Source: Chrysoperla carnea (lineage: Eukaryota; Arthropoda; Insecta; Neuroptera; Chrysopidae). From it: a DNA stretch of 64,000 nucleotides. Made by a program: the position numbers and the translations under genes. The stretch spans positions 64,872,368-64,936,367 of the forward strand of contig NC_058337.1 in assembly GCF_905475395.1 (NCBI RefSeq), given 5' to 3'. Positions 28,296 through 41,373 of this stretch are shown piece by piece. Below the pieces are notes generated by a model, which was not told where the DNA came from, ran no database searches, and worked only from the letters and a program-made list of their open reading frames with translations. Positions within the stretch are counted from its first letter, which is position 1; each line of letters opens with the position of its first letter.

Positions 28296-28584
28296 AAGAT
28301 CATAGATGGAGCAGATCTATGATCATGATTTTGAACCATAAATTAAAGATTTGTGTTAAAATTTAAAATAGTACATGTCAAACCATGGCCACCTTTTCTG
28401 ATATACTCAATTAATTATGATTATTTTACAATTTAAAAAATTGAAAATTGTGCATATCTTTTAGCTGCATAAAACAATCCCTTCAAATGTTATGGAAGGG
28501 TTATAAGTGAGATTAAGAGAGGTAGGAGCCAAAAGCGTTGGATTTTATTTGTAGGCCCAGTGAAGCGGGCGGGTATCAAGCTAG
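28296..28584 (+). mobile_element. Helitron-like element, copy 2 (5'-truncated)
   Basis: It contains CATAGATGGAGCAG, the TGATATACTCAAT segment, AAACAATCCCTTC, and the end CCAGTGAAGCGGGCGGGTAT followed by CAAGCTAG, matching the 3' halves of the other copies. The 5' end with ATAAATGCGAAAG is missing. Confidence 0.6.
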
Positions 28585-29625
28585 TATTATAATTAATAAT
28601 TTAAAAATAGTAAAAAATAATTTTATTTTTGGTGTACAACTACAAATTTTATTATACTATTTCAAAATTTTTCGAAGTTTTTTTCGTGTAGTCATGCACC
28701 AATAATAAAATTATTTTTATTAATTTTTAATTATTTATTATAATTAATTTCGCGTAATTTACCTTCTGTCGTAATAAAATCCAAATATCATAAGCAAACA
28801 ACTGCTCAACTATTACCAACTGTTAAATGATATAATAACTAACAATTTCATATCAAATAAATGTAATCAAGTTTTTTAAATAGGTAATTCGCGTATATGA
28901 AATATGTATTATAATATCATATTTACGGATATTATGAAATTGTTAAACAACAGCCCAATAAAGATACACTATAAGATACTCTAAAATAGACAGGTATTTT
29001 TGTATCTAATTATTATTTGTAAATTATAAAAGAGTAAATGATGCGGGTTTTTGTATATTGATATATTTAATTTTGTTTTTTGGTTTTTGAAATATGATGA
29101 TGGATTATTGCAATTTATATCACGGAAATATCAGTTTGTTTTTATTTTTTTGTAATTGATGTCTAATTTTTTTTTTTGTTCATTTAAAAAATGTAGGTAA
29201 GTTTTATTTTCAAGAATGAGTTTTAGGACTATGGATTACACTGTTTCAAAAAAGTAGTTTAGTTAATGAACGTAGTTTCTAACACAGGAAATAGCATTTT
29301 TTGAAAAATATTGTATATGTCATTTTATTCAGCTATGAATCAAGCATACGAATTCAATTGAAACGTTAAAATTATAATATTATGTTTTAATTAGAAAAAA
29401 AATTCAATCATTAAAACTTGTTATTTATTTGTTTCAATGAACAAATTTAAGCACAAGTGGTCATAAAATGACTTCAAGTTGAATGAACAAAATAGGACGA
29501 TGCGTCATTGATCCACAAAAATCTATCTTTTCAGTCGTAAAAATAGAACCAAATTTTTAAGACAAAAATTTATTTAACATTTTTTTGCAAACTGTATAGA
29601 TTTTTCACGATTTCAGCTCAAAGTT
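28585..29625. other. No gene seen
   Basis: Very AT-rich sequence with no feature. Confidence 0.5.
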
Positions 29626-29835
29626 GTCGCCTTATTAGCTCAGTTGGTTAAGGCTTAACCAATTCCGTCCGCGGTATGCTTAGGGTAGCGGGTTCGATTC
29701 CCGCCGTCGCAACAAAATTAATTTAATTAATAGTTGTGATAGGCTGGTGTAGTGCACAGTATATGCATGAAGAAGGTGCACTTAGCCTCTGAAATTCAGG
29801 AGCTGATAAATGAAATTATCAGCGGAAAGGTGGTA
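29626..29835 (+). repeat. tRNA-derived SINE, copy 1
   Basis: The head has an A-box-like TAGCTCAGTTGG (29636) and a perfect B box GGTTCGATTCC (29691). The A-to-B spacing is 55 nt, longer than the roughly 44 nt of a standard tRNA, and the flanking arms do not close a normal acceptor stem, so this is not a tRNA gene. A non-tRNA body of about 120 bp follows, ending in a GCTGATAA...TTATCAGC hairpin (29802-29823). The copy at 35414 is closely similar. Confidence 0.8.
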
Positions 29836-31169
29836 AAACACATATATGGTATCACAATGGGTTCCATAGTCCTTCGTCGACAGCCAATATAACCTAGCCT
29901 AATTCAAAGTTGATAAACATATATAACAAATCAACCCTTCTTAAATTAACTCTTGGAGAAGTGTCTACTTGTTTTTTATAATTTATCAATCTAAATATTG
30001 CTACTCAAGAAAGTGGAGGTTACTGAAACACTTAACTCATTTAGTTACTATTTTGTTGTTTTTCATTACTTTTTTTGAGTGAAACAAATATGGACAAGCA
30101 TATAAGTTTCAATATAACTTCTTCAACACATTGAGAAATTCAATTCTAGTTCAAAAGATTTAGATTAAAATTTTTGTTCATTTTCAAGGCAGGATAAAAC
30201 TGAAAACTGAACGAATTAATCTTTTGTTGAAAATAGAATTTGACACTGACTATACAAGTTGGAAAAATACTTAATTTTTCAAACTGAAATAATTCCTTAT
30301 TCTTTATAAATATGTTAAATAGGAAATATCAATAAGTTGATCCATCAATCAATATAATAAATAAAATTAATTTAAATAATGATTGGTTTATGATATATAA
30401 AAAAAATTCAGATCGTGAGATTTGATGTAGAATCTTGTTATTATAATCGGTAATATAAAGGCATCCCTGAAAGACTTGAGGCTATTAATATATTTAAAGA
30501 AAACACAAATTAAATAAAATCAACTTGTACATGTAGGTAGGTATACACGGTGTTAACTGTAATTACATTTTGATTATTGCACGTTCAATAATCAATATTC
30601 ATAATACATATTTAATTACGATACATTAATGTTTATTACATAATGTTTTAAATAACATATGTAGAAGTCTTTTAACGTTATCATCATCTTATTAATGAAG
30701 ATGAAGCGACATGATTTTAATGAGCATTGCAATAGTTGTTTAAACGAAAGTGTTTATTAACCTTTTGTTATGCAAGGTGAATCCCTTACATGTACCCATT
30801 TTTTATTTCACAAGGTAGCATAGCATTGGCGAAATTCATAATTAACTACTTTTTTTTTCTTTTTTTTTTTTTAATTTATGCAAAAGAAATTAGCTCTCAT
30901 GAGAGTCGTTGTCAAAAATTGGCTGAGTTGGTTTCAAAACTTTTGAGTAGATAGAACGATGTCTGAAACATACACTGGAACATAGTTTTAATTGAATTAT
31001 TTTTTTTAGTTTTTGTTTCTGTTGTTAATCAGAAATATTAAAAAATCATTAGATTGTCCAATAAAAAAAGCCTTTTTTTAAACTACCATTCAAAATGGAA
31101 GGCTGAATTTTTAAATAAGTTCATTTTGACATAAATTTAAAGCATAAATAGTTAAAAAATTTTGAATTC
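29836..31169. other. No gene seen
   Basis: AT-rich. The first 80 bp may be the remaining 3' part of SINE copy 1. Confidence 0.45.
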
Positions 31170-31830
31170 TATTAAGGGGGTAGAAAGAAGTTAAAAACTA
31201 CCTCTAAAATCACTTTTTTCAAAATATCTCGAAAACATACGAAGATATGGGAAAAAAATTTAAATCTATAATGTAGGTATCAAAATTTTCTATAAAATCA
31301 TTTATTATCACTTTTGACGTATTCGCAATTGAAATCGATGAAATAAAATATGGAAAATTATTTAAAAAATCGGAATTTTTTTAAAATCGTATGTATTAAA
31401 TTTAGCCAGTCATCTCAGAAAAATATTTCGGTAATAAAAATGTAATTTTGGGGGATTTTTCTGGGATGTGGAAAATGAAACTTTTCTGTTAATTTGACTA
31501 TATTTCGAGTCGATTGGTGAAAATCCCATTTTTCTAGCATGTATAGTACAGAAAGGCGCTTCGAACGTCACGGGTACCTCTTGGGAGTAAAGCGATCAAT
31601 GATTTAAAAAAAAATAATTTCTCTGAGATGTCTTACATTACTCTATATTTTATAGAGAAGATTAGCAAATTTTTCATATTTTATGCGGCTGAGCTATAAA
31701 TTAGATTTGTTTATTACAAATACCTATTGCAAATACGCCAAAAGTGATTTTATAGGAAATTTATTTCATTGTTTGTACTTCCTTACAAATTAAACAATGG
31801 TTCAGGGTGAAATTAAACACGGGCGTGTAT
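31170..31830. repeat. Probable fold-back repeat
   Basis: Left-side blocks TTTTCTATAAAATCATTTAT...CACTTTTGACGTATTCGCAA (31279-31330) and GTCATCTCAGAAAAATA (about 31410) recur in inverted orientation on the right as ATTTCTCTGAGATGTC (about 31617) and GCAAATACGCCAAAAGTGAT (31730). Ends are not resolved. Confidence 0.45.
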
Positions 31831-33050
31831 GAATTAAGGCCTGAGATAACATACGCTATAAAACTTAAAAATAATCGTCCTTTTGTCCCATTTTGTGGCA
31901 CTATCCCACTTTTTGTTTGTAGATTCTACAAACGTTTATTGTATTTGGTATCAAAAGAAAGATCAATTTGGTAGAAAAAGTGGTATTACAGTGTTTAAGA
32001 CTATCAGCCCAAGGAGTCTATAAATTACCCAATGATAAAGTCCCAAAGTATGCTATCGAGAATCCAAAAATTTGGTAGAGTAAAAATTCTAAGAAATGTA
32101 GCCAATCAAATTTTTTTGCTTGGTCAGTGTAAAGATTATGTTTTGCTTCTACCTACAGTCCTTGGAGTAGATACATACTTTTTTCTTACACTTAGTGTAA
32201 ATAGAGTAGGATAAAATGTTAGGGGAGCTTTTTAAAAACAATTTTATAACAAATTAGTATGCTAGGAAAAAGCTTATGGCTAAAACTTTGTTAAACATAG
32301 CCAAGAACAAGGCTCGAACAAACGTGCCTCACTATGAAATGACCGCATAAAATTGCATTGCATCATAATGCAGACTGTGTGACCGAGAAAAGAATAATAA
32401 TATCTCTCTCCTTCCTTTTTATTTGGTGGAAATTAAAAAGATTACTATATTTTTGAATGTACAACTTTCTGTTGAGCGACGATATACTTGAAAATGAGTT
32501 TATAATTTTAAAAGAGATTTTACTCATTAAAAGGCTTCAAATGACGTTAGATACCAATATAATGTGGAGGTGAATCTTCCAAAAGATACTATCAATTAAC
32601 ATTAACAAAATATGTTAATTTAATTCAATGAAATCTATAATCTATACAAGTATAAAATTCGATTACAAAATCACAAACATTCAACATTCTTTACAATTAA
32701 AAATAAAAAAATTAAATAGTTTACTGAAGAATTATTTATTATAACATTAGAAGATGTAAAAACTATGTTTGCAATTAATTTATTTAATGTATATTATTAT
32801 TATTAGTTGATGAAGAGAAACGATTGTTTGAATGTCAGTTTATATGACAAACGGCCCTTCAAAAATTTTATATATTATCAGATGCAATGTTTATGTTAAT
32901 ATATTTGTTATAATAACATAATATATTTATCAGGTCTGAATCGTTATGTATGGTAATTTATTTGCGTTAAAAAATAAACCAAGTGTACCTAACACATTAT
33001 TGTTTAGCGATTGTTTTTAAAAACGTACTCAGTTCTGGCTTCGAAATATA
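31831..33050. other. No gene seen
   Basis: AT-rich sequence with short frames only. Confidence 0.5.
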
Positions 33051-33807
33051 GTGTGTCCTCGGATAGAAGTAACTATACTTGTAAATTTTCTTATTTTTTA
33101 TTTAAAGAAAAAAAGTCATTCTCTTTAAAATTTTTTGCTTATTCTGAAAAGTATGTAGGCATATTTAAAACTTCCAAATAATGTACAGAGTAGCCAAAAA
33201 ATTGAAATCACTATTTTTCTTTTTGGTAAAGTACCTTTCCTTTTTATAAGTTGACAAAATGTTATTCAGAAAAGTTGCTCACAATTAACAATTATGAATC
33301 TGTACAAAATATCAAAAAAACCCGTGTACTTAAATTAAAGCATCATTTTTTATTTGAACAAAAGTTGTAATTACAAAAAAACCTAACAAAGAAATTAATA
33401 ATAAATAAATTAACATGTACTATTCGAGAGTGTATTTTTTTGTGGTTTGGGTTAGAAAATTAAAAAGAAAATTTATTTTCTCGGATAAACATTCACTAAG
33501 AATGGAATTGTCAAAGTTGGAAAGATTCAGTCATGAATTTAAATCTTGTGTCAGGATTGGTAATTTCGAGCAACTTTTCTTAGTAACATTTTGTCAACTT
33601 ATAAAAAGCATGGGTAGATTACCAAAAAAAAAAAAAAAAAAATAGTGATACCAAATTTTTGGTTACCCTGTACATTATTTAGAAGTTTTAAATATTCCTA
33701 CCTACTTTTCAGAATAAGCAAAAGTTTTTATAAAGAATAACTATTTTTCTTCAAATGCAAAATAAGAAAATTTACAAGTATAATTAGCTCTATTCGGGGA
33801 CACACTG
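33051..33807. mobile_element. Fold-back MITE with inverted repeats of about 240 bp
   Basis: The left arm (33051 to about 33282) and right arm (about 33568-33807) are reverse complements with scattered differences. Matching blocks include GTGTGTCC at the tips, CTTGTAAATTTTCTTATTTT, TGCTTATTCTGAAAAGTA, TATAAGTTGACAAAATG and AAAGTTGCTC. TA flanks both ends, as expected for a Tc1/mariner-type target. The 285-bp loop encodes nothing recognised. Confidence 0.75.
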
Positions 33808-33835
33808 TATATTTCATTCAAAAGTTGTTACTAGT

Positions 33836-34012
33836 TACTAAAAAGTAAAAAAATAACGAAAATATAATGTAGTTACAATTATTGTTATTTTTGGGGTCGG
33901 TGTCAGCCCAGTTAATGTAGCAAACTGTTCTGCTACTGTGTTTTCCTTGGCTGATACCGACTCCAAAAATAAAGATAATTGTAAATTTTCGTAATTTTTT
34001 TACTTTTTAGTG
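33836..34012. mobile_element. Small palindromic element (MITE-like)
   Basis: The left arm TACTAAAAAGTAAAAAAATA...ATTTTTGGGGTCGGTGTCAG is mirrored by CTGATACCGACTCCAAAAAT...TTTTTTTACTTTTTAGTG on the right. The central loop is about 45 bp. It starts 29 bp after the preceding fold-back element. Confidence 0.65.
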
Positions 34013-35413
34013 TATATATTAATTTGCTTTCTAATAGTTGCTTTTGCTTTTTTGAAGTCGGTTTTTTTTTGCGCAGTTTCTTTTTTGAAGATTTTTTTTC
34101 CTAGTGTGTATGCCTGTTTTAAATAGAAAAATGTATAAATACATTGATTCAACAAAAAAATTTGTTAAAAAAAAATTTGAATTTCATAAATTTCTTCTGT
34201 TTTCATGTCGTTACACACCCAAAAAAATAATAAAAATAAATAAAAAATAGAGCAAAACGAAGACGTTTTACAATAAAAGATTCTTCATATTTGATAATAA
34301 TGATCCTAAATACGCTCCTGATCACGTTTTATTAAATTATATTATTTATTATTAAGTACTAAAGACTAAATAAAAAAATAGTTAAAACACACAGAGTCAA
34401 TTTAAATAAACAATTCAAATTCGTGTTATTTATGTCAACGTGATAAATTTTTTTTAAATTGTGATTAAAAGTATATACAGATGAGTCAGAAGTAACACAC
34501 TAATCGCTAAGTTTGTATTCCTATAAACAACGATTACGATCTCAAAAACTTTTTTTGTTAGTTTGTGCTATAGTTAGATACCAAACGCAGTTCATAACAC
34601 TCGTATGAAGCGTAGATTATGAATGTTTTGGTGACCCGAAACCGGGTCAAGGTCAGTAAAAATATGACCACAGATAAATAATGCTAAAAATTAAATCGGA
34701 GGACAAAAAGTTCTTAAGGACTTTTATTTCTGTTTTAAATTGCATGCCTATTGACTGACCCGCAAGAAGAGCTGGATGAATCTCATGCTTTAAATTTTTA
34801 TTTAATTTAAGGCTTCGGCTATCTATTTTGGATCTCAAAATAATACTATTCAAACCCCAATAGACCTTTCTTCATTAGTGTCGTTCTTAAACAAGTTTAA
34901 ATTAAATACGACGTAGTTAACAATATACCCATTCTTAGGCATATTTTGTATTTTACTACATAAATGCAATAAATTTGTTGCAAAAAATATTACCATATAA
35001 TCCGATCGTTTTCGAGTTTTTGCTTATTTATGGAAACATCGGAGTTCGAACCAGGTCCTTATTTTGAAATATTTTTTATTTTCAAATAAATTCATCTCCG
35101 TCTCCGTCTCCGTAAGTAGACGAATTCTTCACTCTCGCTGGTGGACATAGCTCACAAATTTTAATTGTAATAAATGGTCATACAGAAAAAATCTATCGAA
35201 GATGGGTGAAAGTGCATATGTAGATTAGGGATGTGCCGGATTGGTAAAAATGTAAATTCGCGGATACCAATACGAATTTGTAGCTGCAAATTTCGTTTGA
35301 TGAGTGCTTAAACTAGGACAGACTTTTCTTTCAATAGACTTTCAAGGTTTGATACGTCGAATATTTTTTATAGGCAAATGTACTCATTCAATTTAAAATG
35401 GTCTAACTATTGA
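34013..35413. other. No gene seen
   Basis: AT-rich. A GAAGTCGGTTTTTTTT string near 34056 looks like a transposon tail but is too short to classify. Confidence 0.45.
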
Positions 35414-35617
35414 GTCGCCCTATTAGCTCAGTTAGTTAAGGCGAAACCAATTCCGTACGCGGTATGCTTAGGGTAGCGGGTTCGATTCCCGCCGTCGCAA
35501 CAAAATTAATTTAATTAATGGTTGTGATGGGTTGGTGTAGTGCATGGTATATGCATGAAGGAGGTGCATTCAGCCTCTGAAATTGAGGAGTTGATAAATG
35601 AAATTATCAGGGGAAAT
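35414..35617 (+). repeat. tRNA-derived SINE, copy 2
   Basis: It has the same order as copy 1: TAGCTCAGTTAG, B box GGTTCGATTCC at 35479, CCCGCCGTCGCAAC, a TTAATTTAATTAAT stretch, TGGTGTAGTGCA, and a TTGATAA...TTATCAG hairpin (35591-35610). Sequence after about 35617 no longer matches copy 1. Confidence 0.8.
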
Positions 35618-36549
35618 ATGATAATAAATATCATAATAAAATTTTAATGGTAGAAAAATAACATTACAGTAATTTGAAAAAACTATCGGAGCAAAGTGTC
35701 CTTACACTCTTATTCCACCCAGCTCCTTTTGCTTAATGTGCTAGGGGACATATATTTAAAATAGGACAGTGAATTTCTGAAACACCCAATATAATAGTAT
35801 ATTATATTTCTTATATATGTAGAAGAATGCATGTGTATTGTAAGGAAATATTTTAAAAAATATTTGTATATATTCAATCATTGAGATCGGATCGTGAATA
35901 TAAGAAATATTTATATGTATGGTTTACAGGTAAAACATTTATTTGAAGAATATTATTATTTAACAGTTGGAAATATTCATTTAGGTATTTTAAGTACCTA
36001 TATATACAGTTTAACTTCTGTAATTACGAAAGTTATTTAAAAAATTGAGCCATCGCGCGACGCTTGGCAGATGTAAAAAATCGAAACTATTTTGTACCTA
36101 TAGAAATTATGCATGAAAGGATGATTTAGTAAAGTAAATAAATATGACATTATCCAAAATCGAATCGTAGAATATTTATAACATAGTATATTATGTATAT
36201 ATAATCAAAAAAGTCGAGAGGTGTCGTCAGACACCCGGTAGGAACTATATACCTTTCGTACCTTTATACATTATAAATATAGCGCTTATTTTTTTTAATT
36301 TACAAGATATCTTTCTGAAAATTTAAAGTATTAATTGATTGAAGAGTAGAATTAGTTTAAAAAAGACATACTTTTGATTAGTAGTCAATCCAATATGTGA
36401 ATACATTACGTTTGATTTGATTAGGATATTTATTATGACATAATATACAAATTGCATTGTACTTACTTTAAATTAATAATCTCTGCTTTATTTAACTTCT
36501 TATAACTTTCACAACTCAATTTTTTTAATTGATAAAATATAAAATTTGG
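35618..36549. other. No gene seen
   Basis: AT-rich non-coding sequence. Confidence 0.5.
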
Positions 36550-36700
36550 ACAAAAAATACAAATTGACAGTTATAAAAAGATTTTTGCATTTTCTCAAAA
36601 TTCATGGCACCCTGAATCGATTGAAAAAGTTTTAGTTTCCTAGGTAACCTAGATGGCGTTTTTGGTGTCTGTTGCAATTTTTTTTGGTTTCCAACTCTCT
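36550..36700. repeat. Direct repeat, copy 1 of 2
   Basis: It shares AATACAAATTG(A/G)CAGTTATAAA, TTTTCTCAAAATTCATGGCA, AGTTTCCTAGGTAACCTAG and TGTCTGTTGCA with 37135-37285. The CCTAGGTAACCTAGG core is palindromic in copy 2. Confidence 0.75.
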
Positions 36701-37134
36701 TCATTCCTATATAAAGGAAGAGAAGATTATTTTTACAAAACTGCATGATGAATTATAAAATTGTACTAAAACGAAAGCATTACTGATATTTCTGCTACAT
36801 AAAATTTGTTTGGGAACCTTAATATATCTATTAGATAATTTATATTAAAGTCATAGCATAAATATTAATGGGAATTAAAAATTTGTTTTAGTGACTCAGC
36901 ATAAGGAAGTTTATATCCAGCCCGAAAATCGAACTTTTCAACATTTTTACAGTCGGTCCGGAAATCAAAATTTTTAGCATATTTTTACGTTTCATTGTCA
37001 GAAAAATGTATTGATACCACTTGTTCGTTGAATCCTATGTGTTCGCATGTGTGTATGTCTTCGGGGACATTTTTTCGTTCACAATTTCTTGTGTTCGAAT
37101 GGAAATATCGTACTACTCTCTGGATGTGCTGAAA

Positions 37135-37285
37135 ACACAACCAAAAATACAAATTGGCAGTTATAAACATATTTTTGTATTTTCTCAAAATTCATGGCAG
37201 CCTGTATCGAATGAAAAAGGTTTTAGTTTCCTAGGTAACCTAGGTGTCGGTTTATTGTGTCTGTTGCAGTTTTTTTGATTTTAAC
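37135..37285. repeat. Direct repeat, copy 2 of 2
   Basis: This is the partner of 36550-36700, about 585 bp downstream in the same orientation. No coding capacity is evident. Confidence 0.75.
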
Positions 37286-38261
37286 TCCTTAGCCGCAAAC
37301 AAATATCGTGCGATAAGGAACATAGTACCAAAAATACTTTTCCCAGTGGCGGGTTGATTTCAGTACCTCTCGCATAAAAGCTTGTATTTCTATTGTAATA
37401 TAATAATATTAATATTTCAGTGGTTTAAAGGCGGTCCCAGTAAAGAAAAGTTATTTTTATCATCTGGGAAGTTGAATGTGTTGACAATAAGGGTCACACT
37501 CACGTAAACAGCATGTTTTCAGAGTTTAGAGAATCATTCTTCAGATAAAAGAATAACATTACTAGTAAAGATTGACTGTACAATAAGTAAGTATATTTGT
37601 ATTGTACTAGTAATAGAATTTATTACACATTACTATTATTATTGATCAATATATTGGTGTATTATTATAATATTATACTGAACAACACAAAAATACTTGA
37701 TCATTTTACTTCCTTTTGTAGATGTACAAATCACTACTAACTAAATACTTTGAATATGTAATGAGACCTCTTTTTACACTTCCATCACTTTGTATATTTA
37801 GGGCAACTAACATCCAAATCAAATAAAAATCTGCATATTGTTTTAAAGATGAATATAAATACAATTTTTAAATAATACTATTTTATTCTGAAATAATATT
37901 CGGTATAATTTCAAATTATTCTTTATTGATATAGTGAGGTAATATAGTTACCCCAACCAGTTGTTTTAAACATGATTCAATTAAAGCGAATAATTTATAC
38001 TAAAGCTTTAAAGTTTTAAAATTATGAAAAACCTAATAATAAAGGGAATAGCGGGCAAATGTCACGATGATGAAAGAATACTTGGCCTCACAATAATAGA
38101 AATCATAAATACATAAAATTTTTATTTACAAATTTATGGTATGGGGAGCGATGGGAATGAGAAACATTCTTTGCTATGAGTAGGTAATCTACAAAAGTAA
38201 TTATAACTGGTTTTCCATATTATATTCACGCTGCCTGGTGCTATTACCCTATACTATACTA
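37286..38261. other. No gene seen
   Basis: AT-rich non-coding sequence. Confidence 0.5.
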
Positions 38262-38715
38262 GCTGTGAACTACCTGCTCTGCTAAACAACATCCCCACTT
38301 TGATCCCTCCGTTATAGTTTTAGTAATATTTTTGTGTAATGCTCTTATTTGATAACCTAGTTGGGTATATTTGAAAATATTCCATTATTCATTCCTACTT
38401 TCTCGTTCCACCATTACTCCTCTGAAGGTTAACAATAAATAAAAACAATCCTTGAAACTGGTTGCATATCTTGTTAATATTTGAGCTTAATCGATGTACA
38501 ATTTTTTAAGTTTTTGAAGCACATCCCTTTCCACCCCTATTCCCATCCCTCCATATACTATGTTATGCATGTATTATACATAAAAATCTTCCTCTTGAAG
38601 TCTTCCTTAGAAAAAAAAATCGCATCAAAATCGGTTGCGTAGTTTTAAAGATTTAAGCATAGTATCTAGGGATAAGGGACAGACAGACGGATTGAAAAGA
38701 CTTTTTTTTATACTA
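38262..38715. repeat. Probable dispersed element with CTAGCTG start and ATACTAT end
   Basis: It begins ACTAGCTGTGAACTACCTGC and ends with ATCGCATCAAAATCGGTTGC, TAGTTTTAAAGATTTAAGCA, GACAGACAGACGG and TTTATACTATATGTA. This order is common to a widespread class of insect non-coding repeats. Only one long copy is in the window, so the call rests on resemblance. Confidence 0.4.
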
Positions 38716-41373
38716 TATGTATTGATTTCTACCTAGTAAACTTGTAGAAATTCCTTATTTTTATGTATACAATAGTATACTGTAAAGACAAAAATAACTT
38801 TCGGTCATTCTTTTAATCAATCAGGCATTGTTGGTGTGAAATCTACCGACACTTAAAAAATTATTGCAGAAAATTTAGTGAAATTTACATTAAAATCAGC
38901 TATTAGTGTACAATTAGTCTTTGGAAACTGATCATGTATTATTTCTCAAGGCGTTACAAAATCCCAGTTTACCCAAAGCATCCTTTAAACAGGTGGATAA
39001 AAAAATAGAATTTTTTGTTCGTTTGGAAGAGAGCTTATGTTTCTTGTTCCATAAATATAATTGGAGTTATTAAGATTAGGGATTTTGAAAGAGCCATTTT
39101 AATTTTTTCTAAACGTTTAAACGAAAAGTCTCTTTCTAAATATGGCTCTTTCTAAATATGGATCATTTATACCCACTCTCCTCTATTATTCAACATCTAC
39201 TGTAAGCCCATGTAAGTGAATTTTTTAGGAATAAGTCAAATACCATCGTTTACCACGCTTTATTCTAACAATTACTAATATAATATTTTATTTAGCTGCA
39301 TGTATACTTACGTTCTGTTTGTATTTGGCACGTTTAGAAATTGAAATCGCTCTATTTAAAATTTTCGATTCTTCAAACTGATTTGGAATTCTCATTTTAT
39401 TTTTTGGAAAGATTTGCGATGGAGATTGTAGTATATAGCCTATACATCAAATAATAACCGATTCGATATTGTTTCAAACTTGGGAGGTAATTGCTAAGTA
39501 TTGAGCCAAGCTTTAAAACCAAGATTGGTCCAGTCTTGTAATAGCATAGAATAATAACATAATAATGTATATTGCCTTAAGCCTGGTTTCCTTTCTTTTT
39601 CCAAACATAATATAATTTGATATTTATCATGTATGATAGATATTAAGTTATAATGATGTGTTCTAATCAGTTTTGGAATTTATTTGCTTAAACGGTCATT
39701 CTTGTCACTGTCATAGAAGCAAGAAACAAAAATACAAGCCTAAACTCAATCGTCAAGCTTAGGAATCGATCAGCCAGAAGGAATGCTTCGAAAATGTTTT
39801 AGATTCACAAAACTTTAAATTTCATGTACGATTTTTGAATAATGTAAAGTTCAAGTGTAAAATAAAATATTTCGCCAATTACATTTTATGAATGGAAATG
39901 TAATTTTTAATCGAATAACTAATAATGTACTTATTACGTAAATTAACGGAAGTTATTTGATGTGTTTACTGTATTACATCAGTTAATAAAAATAACATAT
40001 TAAAAATGTTGTGTATGTTTAGTATAGGTAGGTAATAGATATTACTCATTCAGTAGCAATAATATTCAATTGAATTCAATTTCGTTGTAATATAATTTTT
40101 AATTATTGTTAAAATAATATGATTGCATTCCTCTCTCTAATTTCAAATCATTTCAATTTTATTTACTTCTTTATGTATACAGTAAAACTAGTTTATCTCA
40201 CAAAAAAAAATATTGTTATTAGGTAGGTATGTGCTATAAATGTCAATAATAATTATATATTAACATCTCTGGTCATATCATCATAGCGCACATATAGTAC
40301 AAGAAAAATTTAAGAAAGTCTACTTAAAGGTAGGTACTTTCACATAATTTTATTATGTAAAATTGTGTTAGCTAATTTATATTGAATAGGCATTAGTAAT
40401 GACATAAAGGGCAGGTTGCTTCTGAAATGATCTCCTGAATGTAGGGTCAATTTTTATTAACTTTTTTATGACTTTTTTTTTTTTTTTTTAAATTATGAAT
40501 TATCATTTTTCATTTATTATATTTATACTTACGTTATTATTTTTAGTCTTCAGTTGAGTAGATAAAATTGATAGGATTTCATACAGCTTTTTTAAAATCG
40601 CAATTTTCTACATACTCTGTATATCTTTAAATGCATTATCATTGTGGAGTGGAAATTTTACTAATAACAACAAAAAAGTCTAAAACTAACAATTGATTAC
40701 TCTAAAGATGAAAACAAACATTTACTATAATTGTAAAAGCTAGTAGTATGTAAAAAGATTAACATTCAAAAGTTATTCAAAAGTTCTTGGACTAAAAGTG
40801 GTTGTTACAGGCCTAAGAATTTACGACCTCGAAGGCCCCTGACTACAACTGTTTAATTACAAGACGCTCGCAAAAATCAATTCTCCCTCTTTTTTCATAC
40901 TTACCGTCGTATCTTGCCTAGCGAAATTTTAATATTCAACTTTTTTTTTGTTGTAGTTTTCTTTTTGTTCTTTATGTTTTTACCCTATGTGTGGGCTATG
41001 TAATAACATTTAAATTTCTTTTGTTCATAGCTTTATTATGAGCCATTTTTGTTAATAATAATTATAATAATAATAAAAATACTTAAAATATATGTTAAAT
41101 AAAATGTACAGTTTAAGGCCTTTATTTGTCAACAAACACGATACATTTATTTAAAATTGTAGTAACTTTATTGCATACTAGAGGGCTTTATTATTTATCT
41201 TAGAAAAAATCTTGCTTTTGTCTCACGGGTTAATGACAAAATGGTTGTATATGTTGAATATGATGAAATCGATTGAGTGGGTTAAGTACTGGGAACATGC
41301 GTGCGGCAGTTTACATGGGTATATTTTCCTAAGATTTATTTTGCTAATTAATACTAGTTGTTTTATAATAACA
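38716..41373. other. No gene seen
   Basis: AT-rich. Contains an 18-bp tandem CTCTTTCTAAATATGG near 39130 and a poly-T tract near 40470. Confidence 0.5.

Noticed and set aside
29626..29712. Possible functional tRNA gene
   Set aside because: A and B boxes are present but spaced too far apart, the arms do not form a complete cloverleaf, and an identical body follows in a second copy, so it is a SINE.
34630..34650. GACCCG/CGGGTC hairpin
   Set aside because: Only a 6-bp stem; readily explained by chance.
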